DNA of 64,000 nt from Streptococcus mitis (GCF_000722765.2 NZ_CP028415.1:1742501-1806500), one strand, 5' to 3'. Positions 39,022 through 49,163 are shown, counted from the stretch's first letter. Notes: generated by a model from the sequence alone, not told the origin. Made by a program: numbers and translations.

Positions 39022-40053
39022 ATGATTTCTACTATTGGTATTGTTAGTTTATCTAGTGGCATTATCGGAGAGGACTTTGTCAAACACGAAGTGGACTTGG
39101 GTGTCCAACGTCTCAAGGACCTGGGACTCAATCCTATCTTTTTGCCCCATTCGCTAAATGGATTAGACTTTATCAAGAACCATCCTGAAGCTCGTGCAGA
39201 GGATTTGATTCATGCCTTTTCTGATGATAGCATCGATATGATCCTATGTGCCATCGGTGGAGACGATACCTATCGCTTACTACCTTATCTTTTTGAAAAT
39301 GACCAACTCCAAAAGGTTATCAAACAAAAAATTTTTCTTGGCTTCTCGGATACAACCATGAACCATCTCATGTTGCATAAACTAGGAATCAAGACTTTTT
39401 ATGGTCAATCCTTCTTAGCAGACATTTGTGAATTAGACAAAGAAATGCTAGCCTATAGCCTTCACTACTTTAAAGAATTGATTGAGACGGGAAGAATCTC
39501 AGAAATCCGCCCTAGCAATGTTTGGTATGATGAAAGGACTGACTTCAGTCCCAAGGCTCTGGGGACACCTCGTGTCAGTCATGCAAATACCGGTTTTGAG
39601 TTGTTACAAGGAACTGCCCAGTTCGAGGGAAAAATCCTCGGTGGTTGCCTCGAATCTCTCTACGATATCTTTGACAACTCTCGATACACAGATAGCACGG
39701 AGCTCTGCCAAAAATACAAACTTTTCCCTGACTTGTCAGACTGGGAAGGAAAGATCCTCTTGCTAGAGACAAGCGAAGAAAAGCCTGAGCCAGAAGACTT
39801 CAAAAAGATATTGCGGACTTTAAAGGACACTGGCATATTCGAGGTCATCAATGGACTCTTGGTCGGAAAACCTATGGATGAAACTTTCTATGACGACTAT
39901 AAAGAGGCACTATTGGATATCATTGACAGCAATATCCCGATTGTCTATAATCTGAATGTCGGCCACGCAACTCCAAGAGCAATTGTACCCTTCGGAGTCC
40001 ATGCTCATGTAGATGCACAGGAACAAGTCATTCGCTTTGACTATAACAAATAA
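39022..40053 (+). CDS. S66 family LD-carboxypeptidase / MccF-like
   Basis: 343 residues. The nucleophilic serine is S109 in GFSDTT; the glycine-rich AIGGDD segment precedes it. S66 enzymes cleave murein tetrapeptides (LdcA) or hydrolyse the toxic microcin C adduct (MccF). The length and GFSDTT context look more like the MccF branch, so self-protection against nucleotide-peptide antibiotics is possible. Monocistronic with a good terminator. Confidence 0.87.
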   Translation: MISTIGIVSLSSGIIGEDFVKHEVDLGVQRLKDLGLNPIFLPHSLNGLDFIKNHPEARAEDLIHAFSDDSIDMILCAIGGDDTYRLLPYLFENDQLQKVIKQKIFLGFSDTTMNHLMLHKLGIKTFYGQSFLADICELDKEMLAYSLHYFKELIETGRISEIRPSNVWYDERTDFSPKALGTPRVSHANTGFELLQGTAQFEGKILGGCLESLYDIFDNSRYTDSTELCQKYKLFPDLSDWEGKILLLETSEEKPEPEDFKKILRTLKDTGIFEVINGLLVGKPMDETFYDDYKEALLDIIDSNIPIVYNLNVGHATPRAIVPFGVHAHVDAQEQVIRFDYNK

Positions 40054-40080
40054 AGCTGGGAAAAGTTTCTCAGCTTTTTT
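40052..40080 (+). terminator. Terminator after the S66 peptidase gene
   Basis: Stem AAAGCTGGGA/TCTCAGCTTT (one G-U pair) followed by TTTTT, overlapping the stop codon. Confidence 0.8.
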
Positions 40081-40114
40081 CTATATTCTCAGATATTCTA
40101 GTTACCTATACTCA

Positions 40115-40678
40115 CTAATTGCTACTTTTCCACTCACAATCATTCTCATGGTCATCAACCAGCCCTGTTGCTTGTAAAAAAGACAAGACGGCGACTGGGC
40201 CTGTGAACTTGAAGCCTCGTTTTTTGAGATCTTTGGCTAACTCCTCAGACAGAGGTGTTTTAGCTGGGGCTTGGCGGTAATCGGGAACATCGTTAACGAT
40301 CGTTTTCCCCTCAACAAAAGACCAAAGATAGGCATCAAAAGAGCCATACTCTGCCTGTAACTGTAGAAAGGCTTGGGCATTAGCACATGTAGCAAAAATC
40401 TTGGCTCTATTTCGGATGATAGCTGGATTATCCAGCAAGGCTTCCAGTTCGGTGTCTGTCATCTCTGCAACCGCTTGAATTTGATAGCCATGAAAGGCTT
40501 CTCGGAAAGCCTGGCGTTTGTTTAGTACCGTTTCCCAAGACAGGCCTGCCTGATAGGTTTCCATACACAACAACTCAAACAATGCTTGATCATCATGGAG
40601 GGGCTGCCCCCACTCCTCATCATGATAGGCGATATAGAGAGGATTGGTCATCTTGACCCACGAACAACGTTTTGTCAT
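40115..40678 (-). CDS. tag: DNA-3-methyladenine glycosylase I
   Basis: 187 residues of the TAG family. RCSWVKMTNPLYIAYHDEEWG at the N-terminus and DHENDC at the C-terminus supply the Cys/His zinc ligands; the helix-hairpin-helix region includes AIIRNRAKI. It removes 3-methyladenine from alkylated DNA. It lies 9 nt after ruvA in a repair operon with mutL. Confidence 0.95.
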   Translation of the reverse strand: MTKRCSWVKMTNPLYIAYHDEEWGQPLHDDQALFELLCMETYQAGLSWETVLNKRQAFREAFHGYQIQAVAEMTDTELEALLDNPAIIRNRAKIFATCANAQAFLQLQAEYGSFDAYLWSFVEGKTIVNDVPDYRQAPAKTPLSEELAKDLKKRGFKFTGPVAVLSFLQATGLVDDHENDCEWKSSN

Positions 40679-40687
40679 GCTCTGCTC

Positions 40688-41281
40688 CTATTTAACCAAC
40701 ATCTTAAGGGCCGACTTGATATAGTTCTCAGCTGTATCTGTCGTTCCTTCAAAGAATTTCTTGATTTTCTTGAGCTCTGTCGCCTTGTAGCCCAGAGCCA
40801 ACATGGCTTCCATGGCTTCTTCCAGTTCTTGGTTTTCAGCGCTAGCTTGCACTGCTACCTTGGCAGGAAGGTCATCTCCTGAAACTACTACCTTGCCTTC
40901 CAAGTCCAGCACCATCTGCTGGGCTGTTTTCTTGCCAATTTTAGGGAACTTAGTCAAGTAGGTGATGTTCTTGGTTTCAATGGCTTGAACCAATCCAGCA
41001 TTGTCATCAGCAGCGATAATAGCCAGAGCTGATACAGGGCCAATCCCAGAAACCGAAATCAGACTGAGAAAGAGCTTTTTCTCATCTTCTGAGCGAAATC
41101 CATAAAGTAGATGAGCGTCCTCACGCACGACCTGATGCACATAAATTTGAGCTTCTTGATTGACCTGTCCCGAGTAGGCATAAGGATTGGCCACATGCAG
41201 GATATAACCGATACCGTTGACTTCAAGAACAATGTATTTAGCAGTGATTTTGGTAATGATTCCTTTTAAATATTCGTACAT
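40688..41281 (-). CDS. ruvA: Holliday junction branch-migration protein RuvA
   Basis: 197 residues. OB-fold domain I, then two helix-hairpin-helix motifs ([13 protein letters not shown] and [16 protein letters not shown]), then the flexible domain III that binds RuvB. It follows mutL by 15 nt. Confidence 0.97.
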   Translation of the reverse strand: MYEYLKGIITKITAKYIVLEVNGIGYILHVANPYAYSGQVNQEAQIYVHQVVREDAHLLYGFRSEDEKKLFLSLISVSGIGPVSALAIIAADDNAGLVQAIETKNITYLTKFPKIGKKTAQQMVLDLEGKVVVSGDDLPAKVAVQASAENQELEEAMEAMLALGYKATELKKIKKFFEGTTDTAENYIKSALKMLVK

Positions 41282-41296
41282 AGTTTTCCTTTTAGT

Positions 41297-43246
41297 TTAA
41301 TATTTCCCCAACTCACGGAGACTGGTGTGATTTTCCTGAATGCGTCGGAACATCTTTTCCATATCTGACTTGGTAAAATGCACCAAAACAGGACGTCCGT
41401 GGGGACAGTTGTAGGGATTGTCACATTGAGAAAGCTGATAGAGGAGTTGTCTAGCCGAATGATCGTCAATACGATGGTTGGCCTTGATAGACCGTTTGCA
41501 GGACATCATAATAGCCAGCTCTGCCCGGTATTTCTTGATAGAAACTTCCTTGGTCAAAAGGAGCATGTCGCACATCTCATAGATGCCTGATTCAATCTCT
41601 TCTTCTGCCATCCAAATAGGATGTTCACGTAAGATGAATTGATTTTCTCCGTACTCTGCTAGAAAGACGCCCACTTCCTCTAAAAGTGCCATTCTTTCCT
41701 TGAGACGCAGGGCATCATCCGCTGGAAATTCAAAGATGTAGGGCACTAGGAGTTGCTGTTGACTTTGGTCAACATCACCAATGCTTTCACGGTACTCCTC
41801 GTACTTGACCCGTTCCTGTGCCGCGTGCTGGTCTATGATATAGAGCCCATCTCGCCCTTGGGCAAAGAGATAAGTCCCGTGCATTTGCCCGAAAAATTCC
41901 AACTCTGGAAAGCTTGATGATTCTTCTCGCTCCAGCTTGTCATAAGCCTTATCCAGACTGGCTAAATCTAGCTCTGGGTGATCTAGCTGGTCGTAGTTGG
42001 CAGGCTTTCTCTCTGCAAAATGCAGTTTTGCTGGCTTGGTCAGCTGGTCCAAGGTTTCCTTGGCAAATAAAGTCAAATCCTGTCCTTCATCAGTCAATTC
42101 TACCTGATAATCAGCCACCTCAGCTTGGCTAGGTCTTGATGACTCAGTTTTCTCATAATAGAGCGTATTTTCTTTGAGTGGGAGAATAGTCTGCTCCACC
42201 TTCTCACGATTGCGCACGGTCGATTTGGCAAGATTTTCCAAGGCATCTGGTATCAAGGTTTGCTCCTTGAGACTGTTGGAAATAGCTTCTGAAACCAAGG
42301 CCATCAATTCTTTTTCCTTGGAAATCCGCACCTCTTGCTTGGTCGGATGCACATTGACATCCGCTAGATAAGGGTCAATATGGATATGAATGACAGCCAG
42401 TGGAAAACGGCCCACCATAAGCTTGCTTCCATAACCGTCAAGAATAGCACGATTGAGTAAAAAGTTCTTGATATAACGGCCATTGATGAAGAGACTGATA
42501 TAGTTACGATTAGCCCGAGTCAACTCAGGCAAGGATACAAAACCTGAAATTTTGAAATCTAGGTCAGAATTCTCAATTTCAATCATCTTCTTGGCGCTGG
42601 CTAAACCGTAAATCCCTGCGATAGCTTGGCGCAATTGACCTGTTCCCGCTGTTCGTGTCATTTCCTTACCATCACTAATCAAACTAAAAGAAATCTCAGG
42701 ATGGGCCAAGCCCAGACGGTTGACAATATCAATGATATGAGACAACTCCGCCTGCTGGCTCTTCATATACTTGAGGCGGGCAGGCGTGTTGAAAAAGAGG
42801 TCCTCCACACAAACCTTGGTCCCCACAGGACTAGTCGCTGGGATGACTTCTTCAACTTCTCCCCCACGCGCGACTAACTTGGTTCCATGACTAGCACCAT
42901 CCACCGCCGTCAACAGAGTCAAGACACTAACAGACGCTATAGAAGGCAAGGCTTCACCACGAAAACCAAGCGTCCGAATTCGAAAGAGGTCTGCTTGATT
43001 TTTTATCTTACTGGTCGCATGGCGGCGCAGGGCCAATTCCACCTCATCGTGGGCAATTCCATGACCATTATCTGTGATTTGAATCTTCTTGAGACCAGCT
43101 TCCTCAATCTCAATGATAATCTGACTAGAGCCCGCATCAATGGCATTTTCTACCAGCTCCTTAACAACGCTAGCTGGACGCTCGATAACCTCTCCAGCCG
43201 CAATCTGGTTTGCCAGCACCTCTGGCAATTCAATAATATGAGACAT
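41297..43246 (-). CDS. mutL: DNA mismatch repair protein MutL (HexB)
   Basis: 649 residues. GHKL ATPase motifs ENAIDAG, DNGHGI and [12 protein letters not shown] are near 35-100. The C-terminal dimerisation domain holds the endonuclease-type [13 protein letters not shown] motif. In pneumococcus HexB works with HexA (MutS). It starts the mutL-ruvA-tag repair operon. Confidence 0.97.
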   Translation of the reverse strand: MSHIIELPEVLANQIAAGEVIERPASVVKELVENAIDAGSSQIIIEIEEAGLKKIQITDNGHGIAHDEVELALRRHATSKIKNQADLFRIRTLGFRGEALPSIASVSVLTLLTAVDGASHGTKLVARGGEVEEVIPATSPVGTKVCVEDLFFNTPARLKYMKSQQAELSHIIDIVNRLGLAHPEISFSLISDGKEMTRTAGTGQLRQAIAGIYGLASAKKMIEIENSDLDFKISGFVSLPELTRANRNYISLFINGRYIKNFLLNRAILDGYGSKLMVGRFPLAVIHIHIDPYLADVNVHPTKQEVRISKEKELMALVSEAISNSLKEQTLIPDALENLAKSTVRNREKVEQTILPLKENTLYYEKTESSRPSQAEVADYQVELTDEGQDLTLFAKETLDQLTKPAKLHFAERKPANYDQLDHPELDLASLDKAYDKLEREESSSFPELEFFGQMHGTYLFAQGRDGLYIIDQHAAQERVKYEEYRESIGDVDQSQQQLLVPYIFEFPADDALRLKERMALLEEVGVFLAEYGENQFILREHPIWMAEEEIESGIYEMCDMLLLTKEVSIKKYRAELAIMMSCKRSIKANHRIDDHSARQLLYQLSQCDNPYNCPHGRPVLVHFTKSDMEKMFRRIQENHTSLRELGKY

Positions 43247-43330
43247 CTTTCAGCCCCTTTCCGTATCTATTTTCCTAGAAATTGATTAGTGCTATTATAC
43301 CATATTTCAGATAGGACAGAAAAGCAAGCG

Positions 43331-43398
43331 CCACATAGGAGTAAAATCCCTCCACATAAACAAAGTCCCTTGTCAGGTATCGTAAAATAGTGTTTAAT
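43331..43398 (+). promoter_or_regulatory. LytTR operon promoter with 21-nt direct repeat
   Basis: -35 TTGTCA (43370-43375), 17 bp, -10 TTTAAT (43393-43398). Upstream, CCACATA occurs at 43331 and again at 43352: 21 nt apart, two helical turns, the spacing used by LytTR-domain regulators. It is likely to be the autoregulatory site of the gene below. Confidence 0.7.
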
Positions 43399-43452
43399 AA
43401 AGGTGTACAAGAAGTGATCACAATTTTGTATGAAAAACAAGGAGAGAAATTT

Positions 43453-43893
43453 ATGAAAGTAGAACTACAGATTAGTGAGACTTACAAGGAGGAAAAACTG
43501 ATTGTCCAAGCACCTCAGCCGACAGATAAAGTCCAGAAAGTCATCGAGTTCGCAGAAAATCTTGACCAAAGAGAAACAATCAAAGGAAAGATTGATGATC
43601 AGGTCTATCTCGTTAAGATTGGTAAGATACAACGCTTCTATATCGAGAATCGGAAGGTTCTAGCAGAAACTGCGAGTCAGACCTACAACATTGATTTGCG
43701 ACTCTATCAAGTTCTTGAACTCTTGCCAAGCAATTTTATCCAAATTTCCCAATCAGAAATCATCAATATCAACTCCATCTCTCATCTCAAGCTAACCCCA
43801 AACGGTCTGGTAGAAATTTTCTTGAAAAACGAAAGCTTCACCTACTCTTCACGCCGTTACCTAAAAACCATCAAGGAGAAATTAGAACTATGA
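43453..43893 (+). CDS. LytTR-domain transcriptional regulator
   Basis: 146 residues. The N-terminal region (about 1-45) is an alpha/beta segment and the C-terminal 90 residues form a LytTR DNA-binding domain ending RRYLKTIKEKLEL. No receiver domain is present. Start at 43453, with GGAGAG 6 nt upstream. Stop overlaps the next start (ATGA), so it is translationally coupled to a membrane partner. This layout matches the LytTR regulatory systems (HdrRM, BrsRM of S. mutans), in which the membrane protein holds the regulator inactive; those control competence and bacteriocins. Confidence 0.88.
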   Translation: MKVELQISETYKEEKLIVQAPQPTDKVQKVIEFAENLDQRETIKGKIDDQVYLVKIGKIQRFYIENRKVLAETASQTYNIDLRLYQVLELLPSNFIQISQSEIININSISHLKLTPNGLVEIFLKNESFTYSSRRYLKTIKEKLEL

Positions 43894-44348
43894 AAAAACA
43901 AGTATTTCACGACGCAACCGCCGGTGTTCTTATCGGCCTCATCCTATCTATCATCTTTTCACTCATTTATGCACCAAATACCTACACACCACTAAATCCC
44001 TACTCTATCATCGGCCAAGTGATGGCTCAGCATCAGGTTCACGGTGCCCTGATCTTGCTCTACTGTACACTGATCTGGGCAACTATCGGTATTCTCTTCA
44101 ACTTTGGAAAGCGATTATTCAGCCGTGATTGGAGCTTGCTCCGTGCGACTCTGACTCATTTCTTCCTCATGCTGGCTGGCTTTGTCCCACTAGCAACCCT
44201 AGCAGGTTGGTTCCCCTTCCACTGGAATTTCTACCTCCAGCTCATTATCGAGTTTGCAATTGTCTACCTCATCATTTGGACTATTTCCTATAAAAGAGCA
44301 TCAAAAAAAGTAGACCATATCAATCAACTCTTGGAGCATAGAAAGTAA
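43890..44348 (+). CDS. DUF3021 membrane protein, partner of the LytTR regulator
   Basis: 152 residues with four predicted membrane helices and a basic cytoplasmic tail. By analogy with HdrM/BrsM it would be the membrane-bound antagonist of the LytTR protein encoded by the overlapping gene. The inhibitor role is inference from arrangement. Confidence 0.83.
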   Translation: MKKQVFHDATAGVLIGLILSIIFSLIYAPNTYTPLNPYSIIGQVMAQHQVHGALILLYCTLIWATIGILFNFGKRLFSRDWSLLRATLTHFFLMLAGFVPLATLAGWFPFHWNFYLQLIIEFAIVYLIIWTISYKRASKKVDHINQLLEHRK

Positions 44349-44395
44349 GTGCTCTGATAAAACTGCTTGGAATAATAAAAAAGTCAAGCCTAAGC

Positions 44396-44860
44396 TCAAC
44401 TTTCCAACTCATACAAATCTGCGATAATTGCAGCCACATGCTTGATATCTCCCAGCATGCCTCGCATTTCAAAGTCAGCCAATACAGGGAAACCAAAACG
44501 TTGACTGTATTGCTTGGCTGTCAGGCAGTATTGGTTATTAAAGTTACGATTTCCTGAACCAACTACACCAAAACACTTACTAGCATTGTCACCATAGGCG
44601 ATAAAATCCCCCACTGGTGTCGTCAAAATCTCAACATCTCCGTTATCCACGCCATTCCCACCTTCGAGATAGGTCGGTAAAAAAGTGACATAGGGATGGT
44701 CCATTTCATAGAAATCTTTGCCTTCCTTGACCAAATCCTTGATATGAATCTTTTGAACCTCAATTCCCTCGTACTGGGACAAGAGATAGTCTTTCAAGCG
44801 TGTCACAAAACTCTCAGTGTTGCCGCTCAGACTGATATAAACTAAAGAAATTGTCTTCAT
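44396..44860 (-). CDS. nrdI: NrdI, flavodoxin-like ribonucleotide reductase partner
   Basis: 154 residues, MKTISLVYISLSGNTESFV: the FMN phosphate loop SLSGNTESF and the later VVGSGNRNFNNQYC loop are typical. NrdI supplies the oxidant to assemble the dimanganese-tyrosyl cofactor of NrdF. Start at 44860 by GGAGG 5 nt upstream. It stands apart from any nrdEF genes in this window. Confidence 0.93.
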   Translation of the reverse strand: MKTISLVYISLSGNTESFVTRLKDYLLSQYEGIEVQKIHIKDLVKEGKDFYEMDHPYVTFLPTYLEGGNGVDNGDVEILTTPVGDFIAYGDNASKCFGVVGSGNRNFNNQYCLTAKQYSQRFGFPVLADFEMRGMLGDIKHVAAIIADLYELES

Positions 44861-44889
44861 ATTTACCTCCATGATTTTATGTATAATCG

Positions 44890-44928
44890 AAAAATAACTA
44901 CCAAGATTGTAACTTGATAGTTATTTTT
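44890..44928. terminator. Bidirectional terminator-like hairpin
   Basis: A stem of about 15 bp (AAAAATAACTA, CAAG / CTTG, TAGTTATTTTT) with one mismatch, between the membrane protein gene and nrdI. Confidence 0.75.
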
Positions 44929-44937
44929 TGTCAATAC

Positions 44938-45471
44938 TTAGGCAAGTTCTTCTGTTTCCTCTTCTTCAGCCAAGGCTTTTTGCTGACGCCATATCTTGTA
45001 GAAGACAAGGGCTAGGAAGAGAACATTGATGACGATATAGAAAATGCTGACAGCTTTTGAACCAATACCCATTGTCAAACGCATAGTTTCATCTTGAACC
45101 AACTGCAAAGCGTCTTGTAAAGTCACATAGGTATAAATCGAACCAATAATGGCTAGCAAAACATAGCCGACATAAGTATAGTTTGCATACTGCAAATTCT
45201 TACGAACAAGGAATACAATCGCTACTACCACTAAAATAGCAGATAGTACAACCAAGGCCACATTAAAAATAGAATGAGATGCTTCTGCCAATCTATAGCT
45301 AAAATTAATGCTATCTTCTACCTGCTGAGCACTGACCCCTGCAACTTGTTTTTGAGCAGCACGAAGGACTTCTTTACTAGGCAAGGGCTTCAAAAGTTCA
45401 AACAGAGACGTAGCTGAAATAAGGGCAGACAAGATTAGCAAGACCCATAGATAAATCGGTTTCTTTTTCAT
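44938..45471 (-). CDS. Uncharacterised four-helix membrane protein
   Basis: 177 residues. An N-terminal helix, an extracellular region (about 30-65) and three further helices, ending in an acidic tail (EEEETEELA). I do not recognise the family. It follows the TCS07 genes and has its own terminator. Confidence 0.75.
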   Translation of the reverse strand: MKKKPIYLWVLLILSALISATSLFELLKPLPSKEVLRAAQKQVAGVSAQQVEDSINFSYRLAEASHSIFNVALVVLSAILVVVAIVFLVRKNLQYANYTYVGYVLLAIIGSIYTYVTLQDALQLVQDETMRLTMGIGSKAVSIFYIVINVLFLALVFYKIWRQQKALAEEEETEELA

Positions 45472-45531
45472 GATAGAACCTCCTGATATTATTATTTATA
45501 TTATAGCACTTTTTGTAAAGGGATACAAATC

Positions 45532-46818
45532 TTATAGTATAGTTTCTACCTGTTTTCGGTAGGCTTTTGGTGATTTTCCGCACAATTTTCGGAAAACTTT
45601 ATAAAAATATCCAACGTTACTGTAGCCAACAGCATAACAGATATCTTCGATACTGTCACTAGTTGAAAGTAAAAGTTGCTGAGCAGCCTTAATGCGTTGT
45701 TTATTTAGTAACTCTGCGAAGGTCGAATTGGTTTCTCGCTTAATCAACTGCCCCAGATAGACAGGATTGATAAAGAGATCCTTACTGATATCCTTGAGGG
45801 AAAGTTCTTTCTGATAATCACGCCCAATAACTTCCAGTACACTAACCACATTTTCATTCATACGATATTGTCCAAAGAAGCGAGTTAGAGTTTCCTTGAT
45901 ATAATGAACCAATTCATCGAAGGTTTGAATAGCATGAATCGTTTTGACAATATCCGTCAAATCATCAGCTTTGAGATGTTCAAATAAATGAAAGACATCC
46001 ATGACAAACTGGATAAAAAGCTGTTTGGTAATCGGAACACGCGGCGTATTTTCAAGAACCACCTTCTCCAAGAGATTTAACTCTTCTACGATTTGATTGA
46101 GATTTCCCTGAATGATAACCCTATAAATCGGTTCGTAATAGGCAAAGAGGCTCTCAGACTGTTTTAGATTTACAGAACCGTAAAAGAGGGCTTTCTCAGC
46201 ATTCAGCTTCCAGCGTTCAAAGTGTTCTTGATAGGGAGCTTCAAAGGGAGTAACGACTAAACCATCTAGGGGTTGATCAGAAATAAAAATCTGCCAGTCT
46301 TGACCCAAGACATAGTAGGGAATGGTAAAAGAGCCTTGTTTTTCCTTGGATAGGCCTATCCACCAATTCTCCTCACCTCCTAGATAACTAACAAATCCAG
46401 CCTCATCTAAATCTTGACTGAGGGTCTGACTTTTCTTTCCTCTCTCGCTGAGCTGACCTGCAATCTTCTCCAGCAGATTTCCCAACTCTACCTTATCTAC
46501 TGGCTTGACCAAATAGTCCACCACACTAAGGTTCATGGCTTTTTTTACGTAATCAAACTCCTGATAACCTGACAGCAAGATATAGGCAACATCCGGTAAG
46601 ATCTCTTTCATTTCCTTGATCATCTCAAGCCCTGTCTTATCTGGCATATTGACATCGGAAATGACCACATCTACTGGATTTTCCTGCACATATTCTAGGG
46701 CTTCATCGGCATGGCTGGCTGTTGCGACGACCTCCATATCCCACTTATCAAAGGGGATCAAACGCTTCAGACCTTCTGTCACCATGTACTCATCATCTAC
46801 TAATAATACTTTATACAT
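45532..46818 (-). CDS. AraC-type response regulator RR07 (YesN-like)
   Basis: 428 residues. Receiver domain 1-120 with phosphoacceptor D55 in VVISDVNMPD and K near 104. A linker of about 190 residues follows, then a C-terminal AraC helix-turn-helix pair (about 325-425). With the adjacent histidine kinase it forms TCS07, linked in pneumococcus to the use of host glycans. Starts 11 nt after the kinase gene. Confidence 0.93.
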   Translation of the reverse strand: MYKVLLVDDEYMVTEGLKRLIPFDKWDMEVVATASHADEALEYVQENPVDVVISDVNMPDKTGLEMIKEMKEILPDVAYILLSGYQEFDYVKKAMNLSVVDYLVKPVDKVELGNLLEKIAGQLSERGKKSQTLSQDLDEAGFVSYLGGEENWWIGLSKEKQGSFTIPYYVLGQDWQIFISDQPLDGLVVTPFEAPYQEHFERWKLNAEKALFYGSVNLKQSESLFAYYEPIYRVIIQGNLNQIVEELNLLEKVVLENTPRVPITKQLFIQFVMDVFHLFEHLKADDLTDIVKTIHAIQTFDELVHYIKETLTRFFGQYRMNENVVSVLEVIGRDYQKELSLKDISKDLFINPVYLGQLIKRETNSTFAELLNKQRIKAAQQLLLSTSDSIEDICYAVGYSNVGYFYKVFRKLCGKSPKAYRKQVETIL

Positions 46819-46829
46819 TTTCTCCCTTT

Positions 46830-48500
46830 CTACTCATCTTGAATTGTAATACGGTACTGAACACCTGCTTGCTCTGCAGACTCTATAGTAATGGCATAGC
46901 GGTCCCCAAAATAGAGCACAAAACGCTCATGTACATTGACAATCCCGATAGACTGCTTTTGATCACTATAACTGGCTTGGTGTTCAAAATGTCTCTGACT
47001 TAATTTTTCTCGGAGATTTGCCAGCTTTTCAACCGACATTCCTCTACCATTATCGACCACCAAAATTTCCACAAAACCATCCTGTTTAAGAGCTTTAATG
47101 CTAATCACATTATCTGTTCGTCTGTGGTCAACACCATGAGCGAAATAATTTTCTACTAGCGGTTGCAAGGTAAACTTAGGAATCTTCATATTCTCTAACT
47201 CTGGATCTATCTTGAAACCATAGGCAATGGACTTGGGATAGCGAACCATGCAGAGATAGCTGTATTTACGGCAAAATTCTAATTCCTGTTTGAGAAGAGT
47301 TTCTCTTTCGTCGGAAATATTGTTACGCAAGAGGCTACTGAACTCATAAATGATATCTGCCAACTCATCTTGACTCTGCATGACTGCGTACATACGCAAG
47401 AACTCCAGAGTATTGTACATAAAATGGGGATTAATTTGAGCCTGCAGGGCTCGCATGTTGGCATCTTTTTGGCTGAGCTCTAGCTGATAAATATCATGGA
47501 TATTCTTTTCCAAGCGATCCAACATATCATTGGTCGTCTCCGCGATTAGGAGCAATTCCTGATCCTTTTCAAGCGTATCAATGCGAAGACCTTCTTGTCC
47601 TTGGGCAATAGCTTTGATGGAATCCACCAGATCCACTACCTGCTTTTGATAATTAGCAAAGGTCTGCCTCAACGTCAGATAGAGAATGACAATAAAGAGA
47701 AGGCTCAAACCCACAATCAAAGCAGAGCTAGCCACTGTTCCTTGTAAAACAAAGTTTTTAGGAACTGTCACCTGAACCTGATATCCATGAGAGGTCATAC
47801 CAACAAACCAGTTCTCATGTTCCCTATCGACCCTCTCACCAATATGAAAAATCTCCGTATCAAAAGGCGATGTCACAGTAACAGCCATCGGAATATGACC
47901 CCGGGTATTGTCAATTGCATGATATAAAACTTCTGGATCCAAGGAGATGTATATCACTCCTATAGATTGATCCGTTGCTGGATCCAGAACTGGAATGCCA
48001 AAACTATTGGCCTCTGGTTTAAAGGCCTCAGCAGGCAAGATATGACCACTTCTTTTATCCCTTGTTGAAACATAAACTTCTTTAAAATCCTGCAAGACGA
48101 TTGCAACACCCGTTATAGAGTCATTTTGGACATAAAGATCATCAATGTTTTCATACAGAGAAATAGAAGTTGACGAAGTTGCTTGATGCTCCAACAGCCA
48201 ATAAAAATACTCAGAAGTTGACAAGCTAAAGTACTTATAAACCCCTTGTATACGGTCTTGATTGGCTACTAAATCTTGCGCCAGTTGGGCTGATTCTCTA
48301 TAATAATACTCCACCTCATCGACTGTTCGAGTGGTTACACGCTGGGCTACTCTTTGAGCTTCCTTTTCCCGTGAATCCCAGTCAGCGTAAGAGAGTAAGA
48401 TTGCAAAACTCGCAATAATAATCATCATAACTGAACTATAGGTTCTTAGAAGCGTATGTAGCCAAAACTGCTTCATCCTACTTTGTCGCCAATTTTTCAT
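46830..48500 (-). CDS. Sensor histidine kinase HK07 (YesM-like)
   Basis: About 550 residues: N-terminal helix, extracellular sensor domain (about 40-280), a second helix, HAMP, and a His_kinase/HATPase module with QINPHFMYNTLEF (phospho-His) and DNGRGM. The start is uncertain: ATG at 48500 (MKNWRQSRMKQF) or 48476 (MKQFWLHTLL). Neither has a clear ribosome site, so coupling to the upstream DUF624 gene (stop at 48478) is likely. Confidence 0.88.
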   Translation of the reverse strand: MKNWRQSRMKQFWLHTLLRTYSSVMMIIIASFAILLSYADWDSREKEAQRVAQRVTTRTVDEVEYYYRESAQLAQDLVANQDRIQGVYKYFSLSTSEYFYWLLEHQATSSTSISLYENIDDLYVQNDSITGVAIVLQDFKEVYVSTRDKRSGHILPAEAFKPEANSFGIPVLDPATDQSIGVIYISLDPEVLYHAIDNTRGHIPMAVTVTSPFDTEIFHIGERVDREHENWFVGMTSHGYQVQVTVPKNFVLQGTVASSALIVGLSLLFIVILYLTLRQTFANYQKQVVDLVDSIKAIAQGQEGLRIDTLEKDQELLLIAETTNDMLDRLEKNIHDIYQLELSQKDANMRALQAQINPHFMYNTLEFLRMYAVMQSQDELADIIYEFSSLLRNNISDERETLLKQELEFCRKYSYLCMVRYPKSIAYGFKIDPELENMKIPKFTLQPLVENYFAHGVDHRRTDNVISIKALKQDGFVEILVVDNGRGMSVEKLANLREKLSQRHFEHQASYSDQKQSIGIVNVHERFVLYFGDRYAITIESAEQAGVQYRITIQDE

Positions 48501-49092
48501 GGATACTTTCATAGACCGGTTCCAACATATCACTGATAAAGAAATGCCACATCCCAATTCCTACAAAAAATAGCAGGGCAGGCATATAGTAACCAATTGC
48601 CACAAGTAGCGCTGTCCCAAGGAGAACCTTGGCTACAGCCTCTAAGCTTATAAAGATGCCAATCAAGGATAGTTTGAGACTATTTCGATAGGACAAATCA
48701 AAATAAACTTGTAATTTCAAAGATACTGTATAAGCCAAAAAGATCAGGGCAACTACTAGGACATTCAAAAAGGTCGCAATCAAATGAACAATAGTCTGAT
48801 GAGGCAATTGCACCAAGAGATACAAGCCGTAGACCAAAACTAAATCCACTCCTAGAAAGCTATAAAAAATCAGGTTGCTTGAGACAAAATTTTGCTTGTA
48901 AAGAGACCAAGCCTCCTTCAAACTATATTCTCGAAAACTATAACCATGTTCTGCATATAAGCTCATCAAGGTGGCGCTAGCCGGCGCTAGACCAAGGATA
49001 ATTCCCCCTGTTAAGGTTAATAGCCAAAAGAAGGCTGTCGCAATCATCCCTAAAAAGAAACGATTAAAGACAAAGTCTAAAAACCTACCCAT
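48478..49092 (-). CDS. DUF624 (YesL-like) membrane protein
   Basis: 204 residues, five or six membrane helices. YesL-type genes accompany YesMN-type two-component systems that control carbohydrate uptake. It is first in the operon with HK07 and RR07. Function unknown. Confidence 0.88.
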   Translation of the reverse strand: MGRFLDFVFNRFFLGMIATAFFWLLTLTGGIILGLAPASATLMSLYAEHGYSFREYSLKEAWSLYKQNFVSSNLIFYSFLGVDLVLVYGLYLLVQLPHQTIVHLIATFLNVLVVALIFLAYTVSLKLQVYFDLSYRNSLKLSLIGIFISLEAVAKVLLGTALLVAIGYYMPALLFFVGIGMWHFFISDMLEPVYESIHEKLATK

Positions 49093-49163
49093 GATATCCT
49101 CCTAAAATTAACTATGAAACTATTATATCATATTTCAAGCGTTTTCAAAACTTATAGTGCCCA

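Noticed and set aside
41271..41278. TATTCGTA (TACGAATA on the minus strand), identical to a cin-box
   Set aside because: It is codons 2-4 of ruvA (Tyr-Glu-Tyr), lies after the start codon and lacks the T-rich tract, so it is a chance match.
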